From assembly GCA_013393415.1 (NCBI GenBank), contig JABXHI010000041.1, positions 35,950 to 99,949 of the forward strand: a DNA stretch of 64,000 nt, read 5' to 3'. How positions within the stretch are numbered: position 1 is the stretch's first letter; the number at the start of each line of letters is the position of its first letter. A model generated the notes under the pieces. That model was not told the origin of the DNA. It saw only the letters and a program-made list of their open reading frames with translations, and ran no database searches. The stretch comes from Micrococcaceae bacterium. Lineage in GTDB: Bacteria > Actinomycetota > Actinomycetes > Actinomycetales > Micrococcaceae. Of this stretch, positions 17,378-26,505 are shown in pieces. The position numbers and the translations under genes are program-made.

Positions 17378-18383
17378 ATCTCCTCTTGTCACGCTCAGCA
17401 CACTCGCCATCGGTGCACTCGCACTGTCTGGCTGCGGCAGCGAGTCCAATGCCGATACCAGCGGTGCCGAGGGCGAATGGCCAGAATCCATCACCCTATC
17501 CCTAGTCCCCTCGACCGAAGGTGAAGACCTCGCTGAAGCACTCGACCCATTAACTGGGTATTTGTCGGAGAACCTTGGCATTGACGTCGAAGGAGTTGTG
17601 GCGACCGACTACGCCGCCACAGTCGAAGCACTAGGAGCCGACCAGGCCCAGGTCGCCATCACCGACGCAGGATCCCTCTACAACGCCATCGAACAGCATG
17701 ATGCCGAACTCATTCTGCGCGACGTCCGCTTTGGCGCGACCTCCTACGCAGCGGTTGGCTACACCAATAACCCCGACAAATACTGCGAAGATGAACCAGT
17801 CATGGCCACCTATGATGCTGCCGGAACCGAAATGGCATACTGCAACGGCATCGAAGCAGCAGGCGAGTCTGCGACCGGCGACGGTCCGGCTGGCACCGAT
17901 GCCCTGGCAAACATCGACGCGGGTACCGAGGTTGCACTACAGGCTGCAACCTCTCCTGCCGGATACCAATACCCCATCGTGGCCATGCAAGACGCTGGTG
18001 TCGATACCGATAATGACATCGTCGAGGTTCCCGTCGATGGCAACAACAATGCGGTGCTGGCCGTGCATAACGGTGACGCAGAAGTCAGCTTTGGGTACTG
18101 GGACGCCCGCGACTCGATCGTCGAAGAAGCTCCAGAAGCCGCCGAGGACGTGGTCGCATTTTCCTACACCGAGATGATTCCAAATGGTGGCGTAGCAGTC
18201 ACCAACACACTGCCCGATGATCTCGTGGCCGAGTTGACGACGCTGATGGATGAGTACGCCGAATCCTCGGATGAAGCAGCCGATGTGATGTATGACCTCG
18301 TCGGACTGTCCGACTGGACGGCTGAAACCGGTGACGAAGAAATCGCACGCTACGGCGAGATCCTCGAAATGTTTGCCAACTAA
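17370..18383 (+). CDS. phnD: PhnD-type phosphonate-binding lipoprotein
   Basis: A 337-residue substrate-binding protein of the phosphate/phosphite/phosphonate ABC family. The signal peptide ends with L-S-G-C (lipobox). L-S-L-V-P-S-T-E-G-E opens the first lobe, V-V-A-T-D-Y-A-A-T-V-E-A-L follows, and V-A-I-T-D-A-G-S and Y-W-D-A-R-D-S-I supply ligand-side loops. ATG 17370 overlaps the HAD stop by 8 nt; AAAGG precedes. It is followed by phnC, two phnE and an rpiR gene. The ligand may be a phosphonate, phosphite or a small phosphoester. Confidence 0.88.
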   Translation: MRKSPLVTLSTLAIGALALSGCGSESNADTSGAEGEWPESITLSLVPSTEGEDLAEALDPLTGYLSENLGIDVEGVVATDYAATVEALGADQAQVAITDAGSLYNAIEQHDAELILRDVRFGATSYAAVGYTNNPDKYCEDEPVMATYDAAGTEMAYCNGIEAAGESATGDGPAGTDALANIDAGTEVALQAATSPAGYQYPIVAMQDAGVDTDNDIVEVPVDGNNNAVLAVHNGDAEVSFGYWDARDSIVEEAPEAAEDVVAFSYTEMIPNGGVAVTNTLPDDLVAELTTLMDEYAESSDEAADVMYDLVGLSDWTAETGDEEIARYGEILEMFAN

Positions 18384-18407
18384 CCTGCGGATTGATGGAG
18401 ACTGCTC

Positions 18408-19235
18408 ATGCACACCGACACACGCACACAACACACTGATGACGGTACTTCGGCCACCTCCTGGCAGGTCGACCTCGATGCGGTCTCTGTGACCTACCCG
18501 AACGGCACACGAGCGTTGTCCGATGTGTCACTGCGGATCGAACCCGGCGAGATGGTCTCCATCATCGGCCTGTCTGGATCAGGAAAATCCACCTTGATCC
18601 GCACCATCAACGGGCTCGTGGAGGCCACCGAGGGCAAGGTCACCGTAGGTCCGCATCAGATCAATACGCTCAGCGGGCGCACACTTCGCGATGCCCGGTG
18701 CCAGATCGGCATGATCTTCCAGGGATTCAATCTGGCAGAACGTACCGATGTGTTTCATAACGTGCTGGTCGGACGGTTCGCCCACCTGCCCTGGTGGCGC
18801 ACGCTGCTGGATCTCCCCACTCAACATGATCGCGATATTGTGCTGCGTTCACTCGATTCCGTGGGCATCTTGGATAAGATGTGGGCCCGTGGCGGGGCAC
18901 TGTCCGGTGGGCAGAAGCAACGCGTTGCAATCGCTCGCGCACTATCGCAAGAACCAAGTTTGATGCTCGCTGACGAACCGGTCGCCAGTCTTGACCCACC
19001 GACCGCACATTCGGTCATGGGTGATCTGCTGCGCATCAACAAGGAGCAGGGGCTCACGGTGCTGGTCAACCTGCACCTGATGGACTTGGCCAAGCAGTAC
19101 ACCACCAGACTCATCGGGCTGCGCAACGGGCAACTCGTCTACGACGGCCCGATTCATGATGCTACCGATGCCCACTTCGAGCAGATTTACGGCCGCCCCA
19201 TCCAATCGCGCGATGTACTGGGAGATGGCGTATGA
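18408..19235 (+). CDS. phnC: Phosphonate ABC transporter ATP-binding protein
   Basis: A 275-residue ABC ATPase of the PhnC type. Walker A is G-L-S-G-S-G-K-S-T, the ABC signature L-S-G-G-Q-K-Q-R, Walker [13 protein letters not shown]. The N-terminal region carries an extra approximately 15 polar residues. It energises uptake through the two PhnE proteins. ATGA overlap with the first phnE gene indicates coupling; GATGGAG precedes ATG 18408. Confidence 0.92.
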   Translation: MHTDTRTQHTDDGTSATSWQVDLDAVSVTYPNGTRALSDVSLRIEPGEMVSIIGLSGSGKSTLIRTINGLVEATEGKVTVGPHQINTLSGRTLRDARCQIGMIFQGFNLAERTDVFHNVLVGRFAHLPWWRTLLDLPTQHDRDIVLRSLDSVGILDKMWARGGALSGGQKQRVAIARALSQEPSLMLADEPVASLDPPTAHSVMGDLLRINKEQGLTVLVNLHLMDLAKQYTTRLIGLRNGQLVYDGPIHDATDAHFEQIYGRPIQSRDVLGDGV

Positions 19236-20065
19236 CCACGGTGACGCCTCCCTCCCCGACACACCAAAATGTGCGCGACCGGGTGCCACGAAAACCGCGC
19301 AACGTCGGACGCAATGTGCTGGTGGTCTTGGGGTTCGTGGTGTTTACCATTGCCACCACCGTCCCGTCGATCGGCGGTATTGACGTTGATATCGCCTCGA
19401 TCGTGCAGAATTGGCGCAACGGCTACGACAAACTGTTGCAAATGCTGCAGCCAAACTTCGAGTTTCTGAGCCGCACCTGGCGGCCGATGCTCGAAACCCT
19501 ACAGATGGCGCTGGTCGGTGCCGTCGCCTCGGCACTTGTCTCGATACCGCTGACGCTCTGGGCCGCCAAACCCACCAACCCGAAATCTTTGGCTCGCGGT
19601 CTCACGCGCACGATCATCAACATCATCCGCTCGGTGCCTGATCTCGTGTACGCGACCGTGTTGGTAGCGATGGTCGGGGTGGGCGCGTTGCCCGGTGTCC
19701 TGACACTGTTCCTGTTCAACATCGGCATCGTGGTCAAGCTCGTCTCCGAAGCGATCGACTCCGCCGATCACTCGTATATGGAAGCTGGTCGTGCTGCCGG
19801 AGGCACCCAGTTCCAGATCAACCGGGTGACGGCGCTACCGCAGAGCTGGCCGCTGTTTGCCAACCAGTGGCTGTACACGCTCGAGTTGAACGTCCGGATC
19901 TCTGCCATTCTCGGCATCGTCGGGGCAGGCGGCATTGGCCGGCTGCTGGACGAGCGTCGATCCTTCTACGCCTACTCCGATGTCTCCGTCGTGATTCTCC
20001 AGATTCTCGTCGTGGTGATCGCCATCGAGCTGCTGTCCAACGTGGTACGAAAGAGGCTTGTGTAA
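19232..20065 (+). CDS. phnE: Phosphonate ABC transporter permease 1
   Basis: A 277-residue inner-membrane permease with a BPD_transp_1 domain (about residues 85-275). After a charged N-terminus there is one hydrophobic segment, then about five more. The EAA-type coupling loop is visible as [13 protein letters not shown], followed by the PhnE-typical [18 protein letters not shown]. It overlaps phnC by 4 nt and the second permease by 1 nt (TAATG). Two permeases imply a heterodimeric channel. Confidence 0.9.
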   Translation: MTTVTPPSPTHQNVRDRVPRKPRNVGRNVLVVLGFVVFTIATTVPSIGGIDVDIASIVQNWRNGYDKLLQMLQPNFEFLSRTWRPMLETLQMALVGAVASALVSIPLTLWAAKPTNPKSLARGLTRTIINIIRSVPDLVYATVLVAMVGVGALPGVLTLFLFNIGIVVKLVSEAIDSADHSYMEAGRAAGGTQFQINRVTALPQSWPLFANQWLYTLELNVRISAILGIVGAGGIGRLLDERRSFYAYSDVSVVILQILVVVIAIELLSNVVRKRLV

Positions 20066-20928
20066 TGACGCTGCTGACACCAACCTCCCGGCGCGAGGGC
20101 CAACACGTCACCACCACGCCGACGCCCCCAACGCGGCCGTCAAAATTGTGGTCCACGCTCATCGCGATCGTGGTTGCCCTTGTCATCCTGGTGGCCACCG
20201 GCACGCTCGACATCCAGTGGCGCGATCTGCCAGAAATGCCCGGTCAGATCTGGCATTACCTACAACTGATGTTCACGTCCCCGGACTGGGATCGACTGCC
20301 GCGTGCACTTTTTGAAATGTGGCGTTCTATCTCGATGGCGTGGATCGGCGCCATCCTGTGTGTGGTGGTGTCGATCCCCCTGGGGATGTTGGCCGCCGAC
20401 GGTGTCGGGCCCGCTTGGTTGCGCACCACGCTGCGCGTCATCTTTGCGGTCATCCGCGCGTTTCCAGAAGTCATCATCGCCATCATCTTGCTCACCGTGA
20501 CCGGGCTGACGCCATTTACCGGTGCACTCGCCCTGGCCATTTCAGGGATCGGGCAACAGAGTAAGTGGACCTACGAGACGATCGAATCGTTGCCAACCGG
20601 CTCCACCGAGGCCGTGCGTGCCGCGGGAGGCAACGTGGCCGAAGTGACCCGCTGGGCACTGTGGCCCGCCGCCGCACCATCCATTATTTCGTTTGCGCTG
20701 TATCGCTTCGAAATCAACATTCGTACCTCTGCTGTGCTCGGCCTGATCGGGGCGGGCGGCATTGGCAGTATGCTGGCCAACTATACGAATTACCGCGAAT
20801 GGGAAACCGTCGGTGTGCTGCTGATCGTCGTCGTGGTCATCACGATGATTGTCGATACGATTTCTGGCGCGATTCGTCGCCGCATTATGGAAGGGAGCCG
20901 TGCTCGTGTCGTGGCAACAGACCTCTGA
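20065..20928 (+). CDS. phnE: Phosphonate ABC transporter permease 2
   Basis: A 287-residue second PhnE-type permease, homologous to the preceding one. The coupling loop A-V-R-A-A-G-G-N-V-A-E-V and E-I-N-I-R-T-S-A-V-L-G-L-I-G-A-G-G-I-G are the diagnostic parts. The open frame extends 66 codons upstream inside the first permease, but ATG 20065, which shares one base with that gene's stop, is the natural start. It overlaps the rpiR gene by 23 nt at its 3' end. Together with PhnC and PhnD it completes the importer. Confidence 0.9.
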   Translation: MTLLTPTSRREGQHVTTTPTPPTRPSKLWSTLIAIVVALVILVATGTLDIQWRDLPEMPGQIWHYLQLMFTSPDWDRLPRALFEMWRSISMAWIGAILCVVVSIPLGMLAADGVGPAWLRTTLRVIFAVIRAFPEVIIAIILLTVTGLTPFTGALALAISGIGQQSKWTYETIESLPTGSTEAVRAAGGNVAEVTRWALWPAAAPSIISFALYRFEINIRTSAVLGLIGAGGIGSMLANYTNYREWETVGVLLIVVVVITMIVDTISGAIRRRIMEGSRARVVATDL

Positions 20929-21775
20929 TACCCCACCGAGCGCGCGGATGGCGTCGCTTGCTCCCTCGCTCCAGCCCAACCAGCGACGCGTCATTGAAGC
21001 CATTATGGCGGATCGAGCCGCCACCGTTGAGTACACGGCGCAAGTCCTGGCAGAACAGGTCGGGGTGGGACGCACCACCGTGATCCGCACCGCCCAGTCG
21101 CTGGGCTACGACGGGTTTCCTCAGTTGCGGGTGGCCCTCGTACAAGAACTCGCACTGGAGCAGAATGCGTCGCCGCCTGCCGATCATGCAACCTCTTCAA
21201 AGCTCGGTGAACTGCGTGCCGGGGTGACGAATTTTGGCGTCGGGCTGGCAGGTGCAACATCGGCGCTCACCGAAGAGGCACTGCGGGAGTGTATTCGCCT
21301 CTTCGACGAGGCTGACCGTGTGCTGGTCATTGCTCATGGCTTGTCGAGTCCATTGGGACTTGACCTCGTGCAGCGGCTGAACTCCATGGGCCGGTCGGCA
21401 GACATACAATACGACACGGTCTCTGAGCAGATTATCGCACACCAGCTGGGGCCGAAATCGGTGTGCTTCGGTTACTCAGGGTCGGGTGCAAATAAAGCGA
21501 CCCTCGATGCGATGCGAGCGGCCAAGCTGGGCGGTGCAAACGTCGTGGCCATGACGTCGTTTGCGGGCTCGGCTTTGGCCGAGATTGCCGACGTGACGTT
21601 GGTGGTACCGCCCACGAGTGATTCGTTTCAGGATGAACTCATCCGTACTTCGCGGGCGACGTTGATGCTGATCACCGAACAGCTCGTGGATATCTTGATT
21701 GCGTATCGGGGTGCCAACGGGCGTGAAGCGCTGTTGACATCACTGTCGATGCTGGGGGATGCCCTGCAGGAGTAG
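20906..21775 (+). CDS. RpiR/MurR family regulator with SIS domain
   Basis: A 289-residue regulator with an N-terminal HTH_6 domain (about residues 18-90: A-E-Q-V-G-V-G-R-T-T-V-I-R) and a C-terminal sugar-isomerase (SIS) domain (about 125-270: V-L-V-I-A-H-G-L-S-S and S-Y-S-G-S-G region, here F-G-Y-S-G-S-G-A). GTG 20906 is chosen since AAGGGAG lies 8 nt before it; this start is inside the phnE2 gene. SIS domains usually bind phosphosugars, so the effector is probably a sugar phosphate or similar phosphoester. This, plus the HAD enzyme, hints that the transporter may not handle a simple phosphonate. Confidence 0.85.
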   Translation: MSWQQTSDTPPSARMASLAPSLQPNQRRVIEAIMADRAATVEYTAQVLAEQVGVGRTTVIRTAQSLGYDGFPQLRVALVQELALEQNASPPADHATSSKLGELRAGVTNFGVGLAGATSALTEEALRECIRLFDEADRVLVIAHGLSSPLGLDLVQRLNSMGRSADIQYDTVSEQIIAHQLGPKSVCFGYSGSGANKATLDAMRAAKLGGANVVAMTSFAGSALAEIADVTLVVPPTSDSFQDELIRTSRATLMLITEQLVDILIAYRGANGREALLTSLSMLGDALQE

Positions 21776-21789
21776 TGTCGGCCCCTGGG

Positions 21790-22521
21790 TTACTGTCTTG
21801 CAAATCCCATCGCGTACGGTACCCCCGCTGCTTTGCCCTGGGCGGCGAGCATCTCGGGGATGAAGTCCTTGGGTGCTGGATGATCCGGCAGATCTGCCAA
21901 GTACTCGCGGTGTGCACTCAGAGAAGCCACGGCTTGCTCAACGGCGTTTTGAGAAATCTCAACGTAGTGTGTGGGCTCGGTGCCGGTCAACAGCAGTGTA
22001 TCGGTCTCCCAGGCGGTGAGCCCCTCATGGAACTGTTCGGTGTACAGCCACTGGTTCCCGGCATCCCGTGCGGCATCGATGGTAGCCAATCCCACGGCGC
22101 GGTGATCAGCATGATCCAGCCCCCAGGGGACACGGACCTCTCCTGCACCGCTGATAATCACATCGGGCTGGAATGCCCGAATCACGTAGGCAATGGCCTT
22201 GCGCAGCTCGATGCCATATTCAACCTGGCCATCGGGAAAATCGAGAATCTGCAGGTGATCTACTCCGACGATGTCGCAGGCTTCGCGTTGTTCAGCAGCA
22301 CGGAGCTTGCGCGCTTCAATCGGCGGGCGTTGCATACCGGCTTCGCCCGCCGTGACTAACAGGTAGCCAACCTCAATATCTTGCTCGGTCCACATCGAGA
22401 CCGCCGCAGACGTGCCATATTCAGCATCGTCTGGGTGGGCGACCACTACCAGGACCCGTTGGAAAGAGCTGTTGTCGAGCGGTTTGAGGGCAGCGGTTGC
22501 GGATTCAGAATAATCGACCAT
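21790..22521 (-). CDS. PIG-L family deacetylase
   Basis: A 243-residue zinc-dependent deacetylase of the PIG-L/LmbE family (MshB, Mca relatives). The metal motif A-H-P-D-D-A-E lies at about residues 28-34 and the second His site in D-H-A-D-H-R near 138-143. The enzyme removes N-acyl groups from sugar derivatives; members act in mycothiol synthesis and detoxification. Length and motifs do not single out MshB. It lies 18 nt downstream of the ABM gene on the same strand, so they form a two-gene operon that converges on rpiR. Confidence 0.87.
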   Translation of the reverse strand: MVDYSESATAALKPLDNSSFQRVLVVVAHPDDAEYGTSAAVSMWTEQDIEVGYLLVTAGEAGMQRPPIEARKLRAAEQREACDIVGVDHLQILDFPDGQVEYGIELRKAIAYVIRAFQPDVIISGAGEVRVPWGLDHADHRAVGLATIDAARDAGNQWLYTEQFHEGLTAWETDTLLLTGTEPTHYVEISQNAVEQAVASLSAHREYLADLPDHPAPKDFIPEMLAAQGKAAGVPYAMGFARQ

Positions 22522-22539
22522 GTGCCCACCCTACGGGGT

Positions 22540-22860
22540 TTAGCCCACTTTCATCTCGCCGAGTTCGTCCCAGTGCTCACCGTCAATGAGCATATTGCGG
22601 ACCTTTGGCGTCTCTTGCAGCAGTTGCGGCAGATCTTCTTGTGCTTTGCGGAAGTGCTCTGACGTCACGTGCGCTTCAGCGGCATCGTCCTTGAATGCTT
22701 CCAGCAGGACATATTCATTGGGGTCTTCTACACTTCGTGACCAGTCGAACCAGAGGTTACCTGGTTCGGCGCGCGAGGCTTCAGTAAAGTCTCGGGTGTG
22801 CTCGGGCCACTGGTCGGCGTATTCTGGTTTGACCTTGAATTTTGCGGCGATGAATATCAT
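22540..22860 (-). CDS. ABM-domain putative quinol monooxygenase
   Basis: A 106-residue antibiotic-biosynthesis-monooxygenase (ABM) domain protein similar to YgiN-type quinol monooxygenases. It starts M-I-F-I-A-A-K-F-K-V, has the family's E-P-G-N-L-W-F-D-W-S-R-S segment, Y-V-L-L-E-A-F-K-D-D and H-V-T-S-E-H-F. A GTG four codons upstream is possible, but ATG 22860 is preceded by GAGTGAGG. These small dimeric proteins oxidise quinols or act as stress proteins. First gene of the ABM-PIG-L pair. Confidence 0.82.
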   Translation of the reverse strand: MIFIAAKFKVKPEYADQWPEHTRDFTEASRAEPGNLWFDWSRSVEDPNEYVLLEAFKDDAAEAHVTSEHFRKAQEDLPQLLQETPKVRNMLIDGEHWDELGEMKVG

Positions 22861-23888
22861 CGGTTGCCTCACTCTCTAGAAAAATGTGTTGCTGGGCCGG
22901 GCCAGTTGCGAACCCGCCTTCTATCTAAGGTTCGCAGGGTGCGGGGACAGGCGCAAACACTGACTTCACATTTCTGCCTGGATTCTCAACAGTGCCGCGC
23001 GGGATTGTCCAACAAGTGCGTTTGCCGCGCGGCTCGGGCAGCGGTTCTGACAACCTATCGTTTTCGCTCTGCGAAGCCGTCGATGGGTTTGGAAGACGTC
23101 GAGTTATGTTCATGCTCGGCTGTTCCCAGCTGGCTTGTGTAGCCGGTGTGGGGCGCAACCATGCCTTATGGGTGGTTGAGGCTGAGGCGATAGAAGTGCC
23201 TGGCTGTGGTTTCGTGATGCCGCATCTTGCGCAGATCTAAGGCCACGAGTAGGTGAATCGCGAGGGTTTTGGCAAGCGTCGTTTTTCGCTATTATCGAAC
23301 ACGCGGCTGACGGCGGTGTAAATTTTTTGCGCGAAGTCACTTTTTCTACACCAGTTATGCCCGAACCATTCAAGCAACGTTTCCGCCAGGTATATTTCGT
23401 CGATATCTGCCATATCGCCATCACTTTTAGGGCGTGCCCGACCGGAGGTCAGTGCTCACTGGCAAATGGTGATTATGGTGGTCGAAAACCCATTACGAGA
23501 TCCGCCGGATAGGGCGTCGTCGCTACCAACAGCAACTTAAGAGGCTGAGTGAATCTGCAGGTTTTTGGGGCTGTAGTGATGGAGTTTTGGCTAAACCTAG
23601 ACGTGCAATCGGGTCAGCGCTATTATTGTGACGCAAGTAACACTCCAAGTCAACCATTCTTGCACCCAAAATGATCGTTCCGAGTCTCGTAACACGAAAG
23701 GTGCGTCATGTCCACAGCTAATTTGCGCTCTATGGGCGCATGATTTCGCGGTTGACACCGTCTCAAGCGGCTGGAAAAGTTACCTGTCATCACTGAGTCA
23801 ACCTCAGATACTTATGTCAGAAAGAAGTTCGTTGTTCCCTATGAGCAAAGAACGACCACTGAGTCCAACATCACTGAAGGAGCAGTCC
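22861..23888. other. Long intergenic region, gmaS leader
   Basis: About 1 kb with no confidently recognised gene. The part from 23290 to 23640 is visibly richer in A+T than its neighbours. A 58-codon minus-strand ORF (23237-23413) is listed separately. Closer to gmaS, TTGACA at 23753-23758 is a possible -35 element, and a short ORF with a GAAAGG ribosome site at 23708-23743 (11 codons) lies upstream of the gmaS start. Confidence 0.4.
23237..23413 (-). CDS. Possible small protein (58 aa)
   Basis: ATG at 23413 to TAG at 23237 encodes 58 residues beginning M-A-D-I-D-E-I-Y-L-A-E-T-L-L-E-W-F and containing one Trp-Cys pair. The composition looks protein-like, with an amphipathic acidic helix first and a basic second half, but the ribosome site is weak (GTGATGG) and the frame closes without recognised similarity. 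It could be a genuine small gene or the remnant of a longer one. Confidence 0.25.
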   Translation of the reverse strand: MADIDEIYLAETLLEWFGHNWCRKSDFAQKIYTAVSRVFDNSEKRRLPKPSRFTYSWP

Positions 23889-25283
23889 GTGGCACAACCC
23901 CAGTCTGTAGAAGATGTCAAAAAACTAATCAAAGAGCACGACATTGAATTTATCTTTGCCTCGTTCACCGAGGTGCAAGGCAAATCAAGTGCCAAACTGG
24001 TCCCTGCAAGCCAGGTCGATGCACTCTTTACCGAGGGAGTCGGGTTCGCGGGCTTTGCTGCGGGACACATTGGCCAGGGCCCACAGAGCCCGGACGTTGA
24101 GATTATTCCTGACCCGAAGACGTTCCGAATCGTCCCTTGGAAGAAGGGCCTGGCGCACGTTATTGGCAACGTGACCGTTGAAGGCGAACCATGGGAATAC
24201 TGCCCACGCACCATCCTGCAGAACCAGATGGAAAAGGCGAAAGAGCAGGGCTACGTGTTCAAGCTGGGGTTCGAAGCTGAATTCATGCTCGTTGACTATG
24301 ACGACGACGGCACGCTAAAGGTCGCCGACAAATACGACAACTGGGGTCGCCCTTGCTACGATGTCAAGGCTTTGACTCGTCAGTACGAACTCATGACCAG
24401 CATTTCGAAATACGTGACCGAGCTCGGCTGGGACAACTACGCAGTCGACCACGAAGACGGCAACGGCCAGTTCGAAATCAACGTCACGTTCGCGGATGCA
24501 CTCGAAACAGCTGACCGTGCGATCTTCTTCCGTTACATGGTGGACTCATTGGCTGAGCAGTACGGCATGATCGCGACCTTCATGCCGAAACCATTCACCG
24601 ATAACACCGGTAATGGCTTCCACTACACCATGAGCCTGTGGGATAGTGAAACTGACGAAAACCTGTTCTTGGACGAAAACGATCCACGTGGCCTGGATCT
24701 GTCAGAACTGGGCTACCAGTTCTCCGCCGGCATCCTGGATCACGCACGCGGCTACATGGCTATGGTTGCACCAACCGTCAACTCGTATAAGCGATTGAAA
24801 GCCGGTACTGAACTCATCCGTACCTGGGTGCCAGTTGCCATCACCTACGGTGGCAATAACCGTACACAGATGCTGCGTATTGCACGCCCCGGTGCTATTG
24901 AAGACCGCACACCAGACTTCGCAGGCAGCCCATATCTTGGCTTCACTGCAGCCCTTGCCGCTGGCCTGGACGGTGTGAACCGCAAGCTGGATCCGGGCGA
25001 ACCAAATGACATGGACCTCTACATTGCACCGCAGAAAGAAATCCAGCGTCGCAAGATTCAGATGCTGCCGCACTCCCTGATGGAATCAGTGCACTACCTC
25101 TGTGATGACGACGTGCTGCGCGAAGCATTCGGTGAAGTGCCGGTTGATGGCCCATACGGCGAACCGTCGGATGACACCGAATCATTTGTGGATTACTACG
25201 CACGTATCAAACGCGCCGAGTACCACGAGGTCACCGATGAGGTCACCACACACGAAATCGCCCGCTACCTGCGTTTCCCATAA
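23889..25283 (+). CDS. gmaS: Gamma-glutamylmethylamide synthetase (glutamine synthetase-like)
   Basis: A 464-residue glutamine-synthetase-fold ligase. N-terminal beta-grasp domain about residues 12-110, catalytic domain after; G-F-E-A-E-F-M-L carries metal-binding Glu residues, and G-N-G-Q-F-E-I-N, G-N-G-F-H-Y-T-M and R-T-Q-M-L-R-I-A are active-site segments. Together with the downstream mgsABC genes it is best read as GMAS (EC 6.3.4.12), joining methylamine to glutamate. The frame is open 87 codons further up, but AAGGAG six to seven bases before GTG 23889 and the family N-terminus favour this start. First gene of gmaS-amt-mgsABC. Confidence 0.82.
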   Translation: MAQPQSVEDVKKLIKEHDIEFIFASFTEVQGKSSAKLVPASQVDALFTEGVGFAGFAAGHIGQGPQSPDVEIIPDPKTFRIVPWKKGLAHVIGNVTVEGEPWEYCPRTILQNQMEKAKEQGYVFKLGFEAEFMLVDYDDDGTLKVADKYDNWGRPCYDVKALTRQYELMTSISKYVTELGWDNYAVDHEDGNGQFEINVTFADALETADRAIFFRYMVDSLAEQYGMIATFMPKPFTDNTGNGFHYTMSLWDSETDENLFLDENDPRGLDLSELGYQFSAGILDHARGYMAMVAPTVNSYKRLKAGTELIRTWVPVAITYGGNNRTQMLRIARPGAIEDRTPDFAGSPYLGFTAALAAGLDGVNRKLDPGEPNDMDLYIAPQKEIQRRKIQMLPHSLMESVHYLCDDDVLREAFGEVPVDGPYGEPSDDTESFVDYYARIKRAEYHEVTDEVTTHEIARYLRFP

Positions 25284-25322
25284 ATCAGATAGTCACGGAC
25301 GGAAATAGGGAGAAGTGACATC

Positions 25323-26438
25323 ATGAATACAGTTTCTCAAGTACTCACAAATGTACAGGCCTCCGTGTCGGAGATCAGCGACCAAAGTGCGGAGCTCTTT
25401 CAGTTCCATCGTGGTCAAGACGTCGTCTTTATGCTCATGCTCGTAGCATTCTTGATGATGTTTATCAGACGCTACGAGTGGGGAGTGGCATTGGCGACAC
25501 TGTTGGTTTTTGCCACAGTGTTTCCGCTCTACATCTTTGCGCAACAAGTCTTCTTCGATGCTGAGATGGGCGTGGGGCTGGTCATTGGCGCGGCCTTTGC
25601 CGCGATAACCCTGGTTATCGCCATCGGGGTGTTCTTGGGTCACATCTCCACTATTTCCTACCTGATTGTCGGGATCCTATTCGTCCCGTCATACATGATC
25701 ATCGAGTGGTTTCTTTTCGAAGCGCTCCAAGGCACTTTGGATGCCGGCGGTTCCATCCTGGTGCATATGTTCGCCGCATACTGGGGCTGGGGTGTCATTC
25801 TTGGTTTGCGTAATAAGGCGGTCAACGACGAGCCAGCCGACACAAGCGTGCACTCCGTGTCATTTGTCTGGTTAGCATCGATGTTGCTCATGGTCCTGTG
25901 GCCGTCATTTGTCACAGCACTGGTCGAGCCTGAATACATCATCCTAGGACTTTCGAACACCTACTTAGCTATGGTCGGTTCGATCCTGACAACCTACGTG
26001 TTGCTCTGGGCCTTGAAGCGGACTATTGATCCGTTGGTGTTCACCTACGCCATCCTGGCCGGTGGCGTCGCAATCGGTGCCAGCGTCGATCTCGTGACTA
26101 CATGGCAGGCCTGGTTGATCGGTTTAGTCGCCGGTGCAGTTTCGACGCTCTCGTTCGTATTCCTTGACGAATGGCTAAGAGCAAAAACGGGAGTCTGGGA
26201 CACCATGGGTGTGCATAACCTCCACGGTGTACCGGGGATTCTCGGCGGTCTGATGCCGATTGCCTTCGGGCATGCCGGAGGAACACAGGCTATTGCGGTA
26301 GTAGGCACGATTGTGATTGCCCTGGTCCTCGGGTTTATCGTCGGTCTTATCCTGAAGGTTATGCCGAAACCGACTAAGATGCTTGATGATGTCGAGGCGT
26401 TCCCCGCCGAAGAGATGCGGGCTACCGATCCTGCCTAA
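25323..26438 (+). CDS. Ammonium/methylammonium transporter, Rh-like
   Basis: A 371-residue polytopic membrane protein of the Amt/Rh family with about eleven hydrophobic segments. The Rh-type signature M-G-V-H-N-L-H-G-V-P-G-I-L-G-G-L (about residues 294-309) includes a pore His, and H-M-F-A-A-Y-W-G-W-G carries the first conserved His. It is shorter than classical AmtB. GGGAGAAGTGACATC precedes the ATG. Placed between gmaS and mgsABC, it most likely admits methylammonium or ammonium for the ligase. No GlnK gene adjoins. Confidence 0.85.
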   Translation: MNTVSQVLTNVQASVSEISDQSAELFQFHRGQDVVFMLMLVAFLMMFIRRYEWGVALATLLVFATVFPLYIFAQQVFFDAEMGVGLVIGAAFAAITLVIAIGVFLGHISTISYLIVGILFVPSYMIIEWFLFEALQGTLDAGGSILVHMFAAYWGWGVILGLRNKAVNDEPADTSVHSVSFVWLASMLLMVLWPSFVTALVEPEYIILGLSNTYLAMVGSILTTYVLLWALKRTIDPLVFTYAILAGGVAIGASVDLVTTWQAWLIGLVAGAVSTLSFVFLDEWLRAKTGVWDTMGVHNLHGVPGILGGLMPIAFGHAGGTQAIAVVGTIVIALVLGFIVGLILKVMPKPTKMLDDVEAFPAEEMRATDPA

Positions 26439-26505
26439 GGCAGACGAACTTAGAGTAGCTCTACAATTTATAACCACTTAGAACAAAACATTAGGAGGTC
26501 TATCC

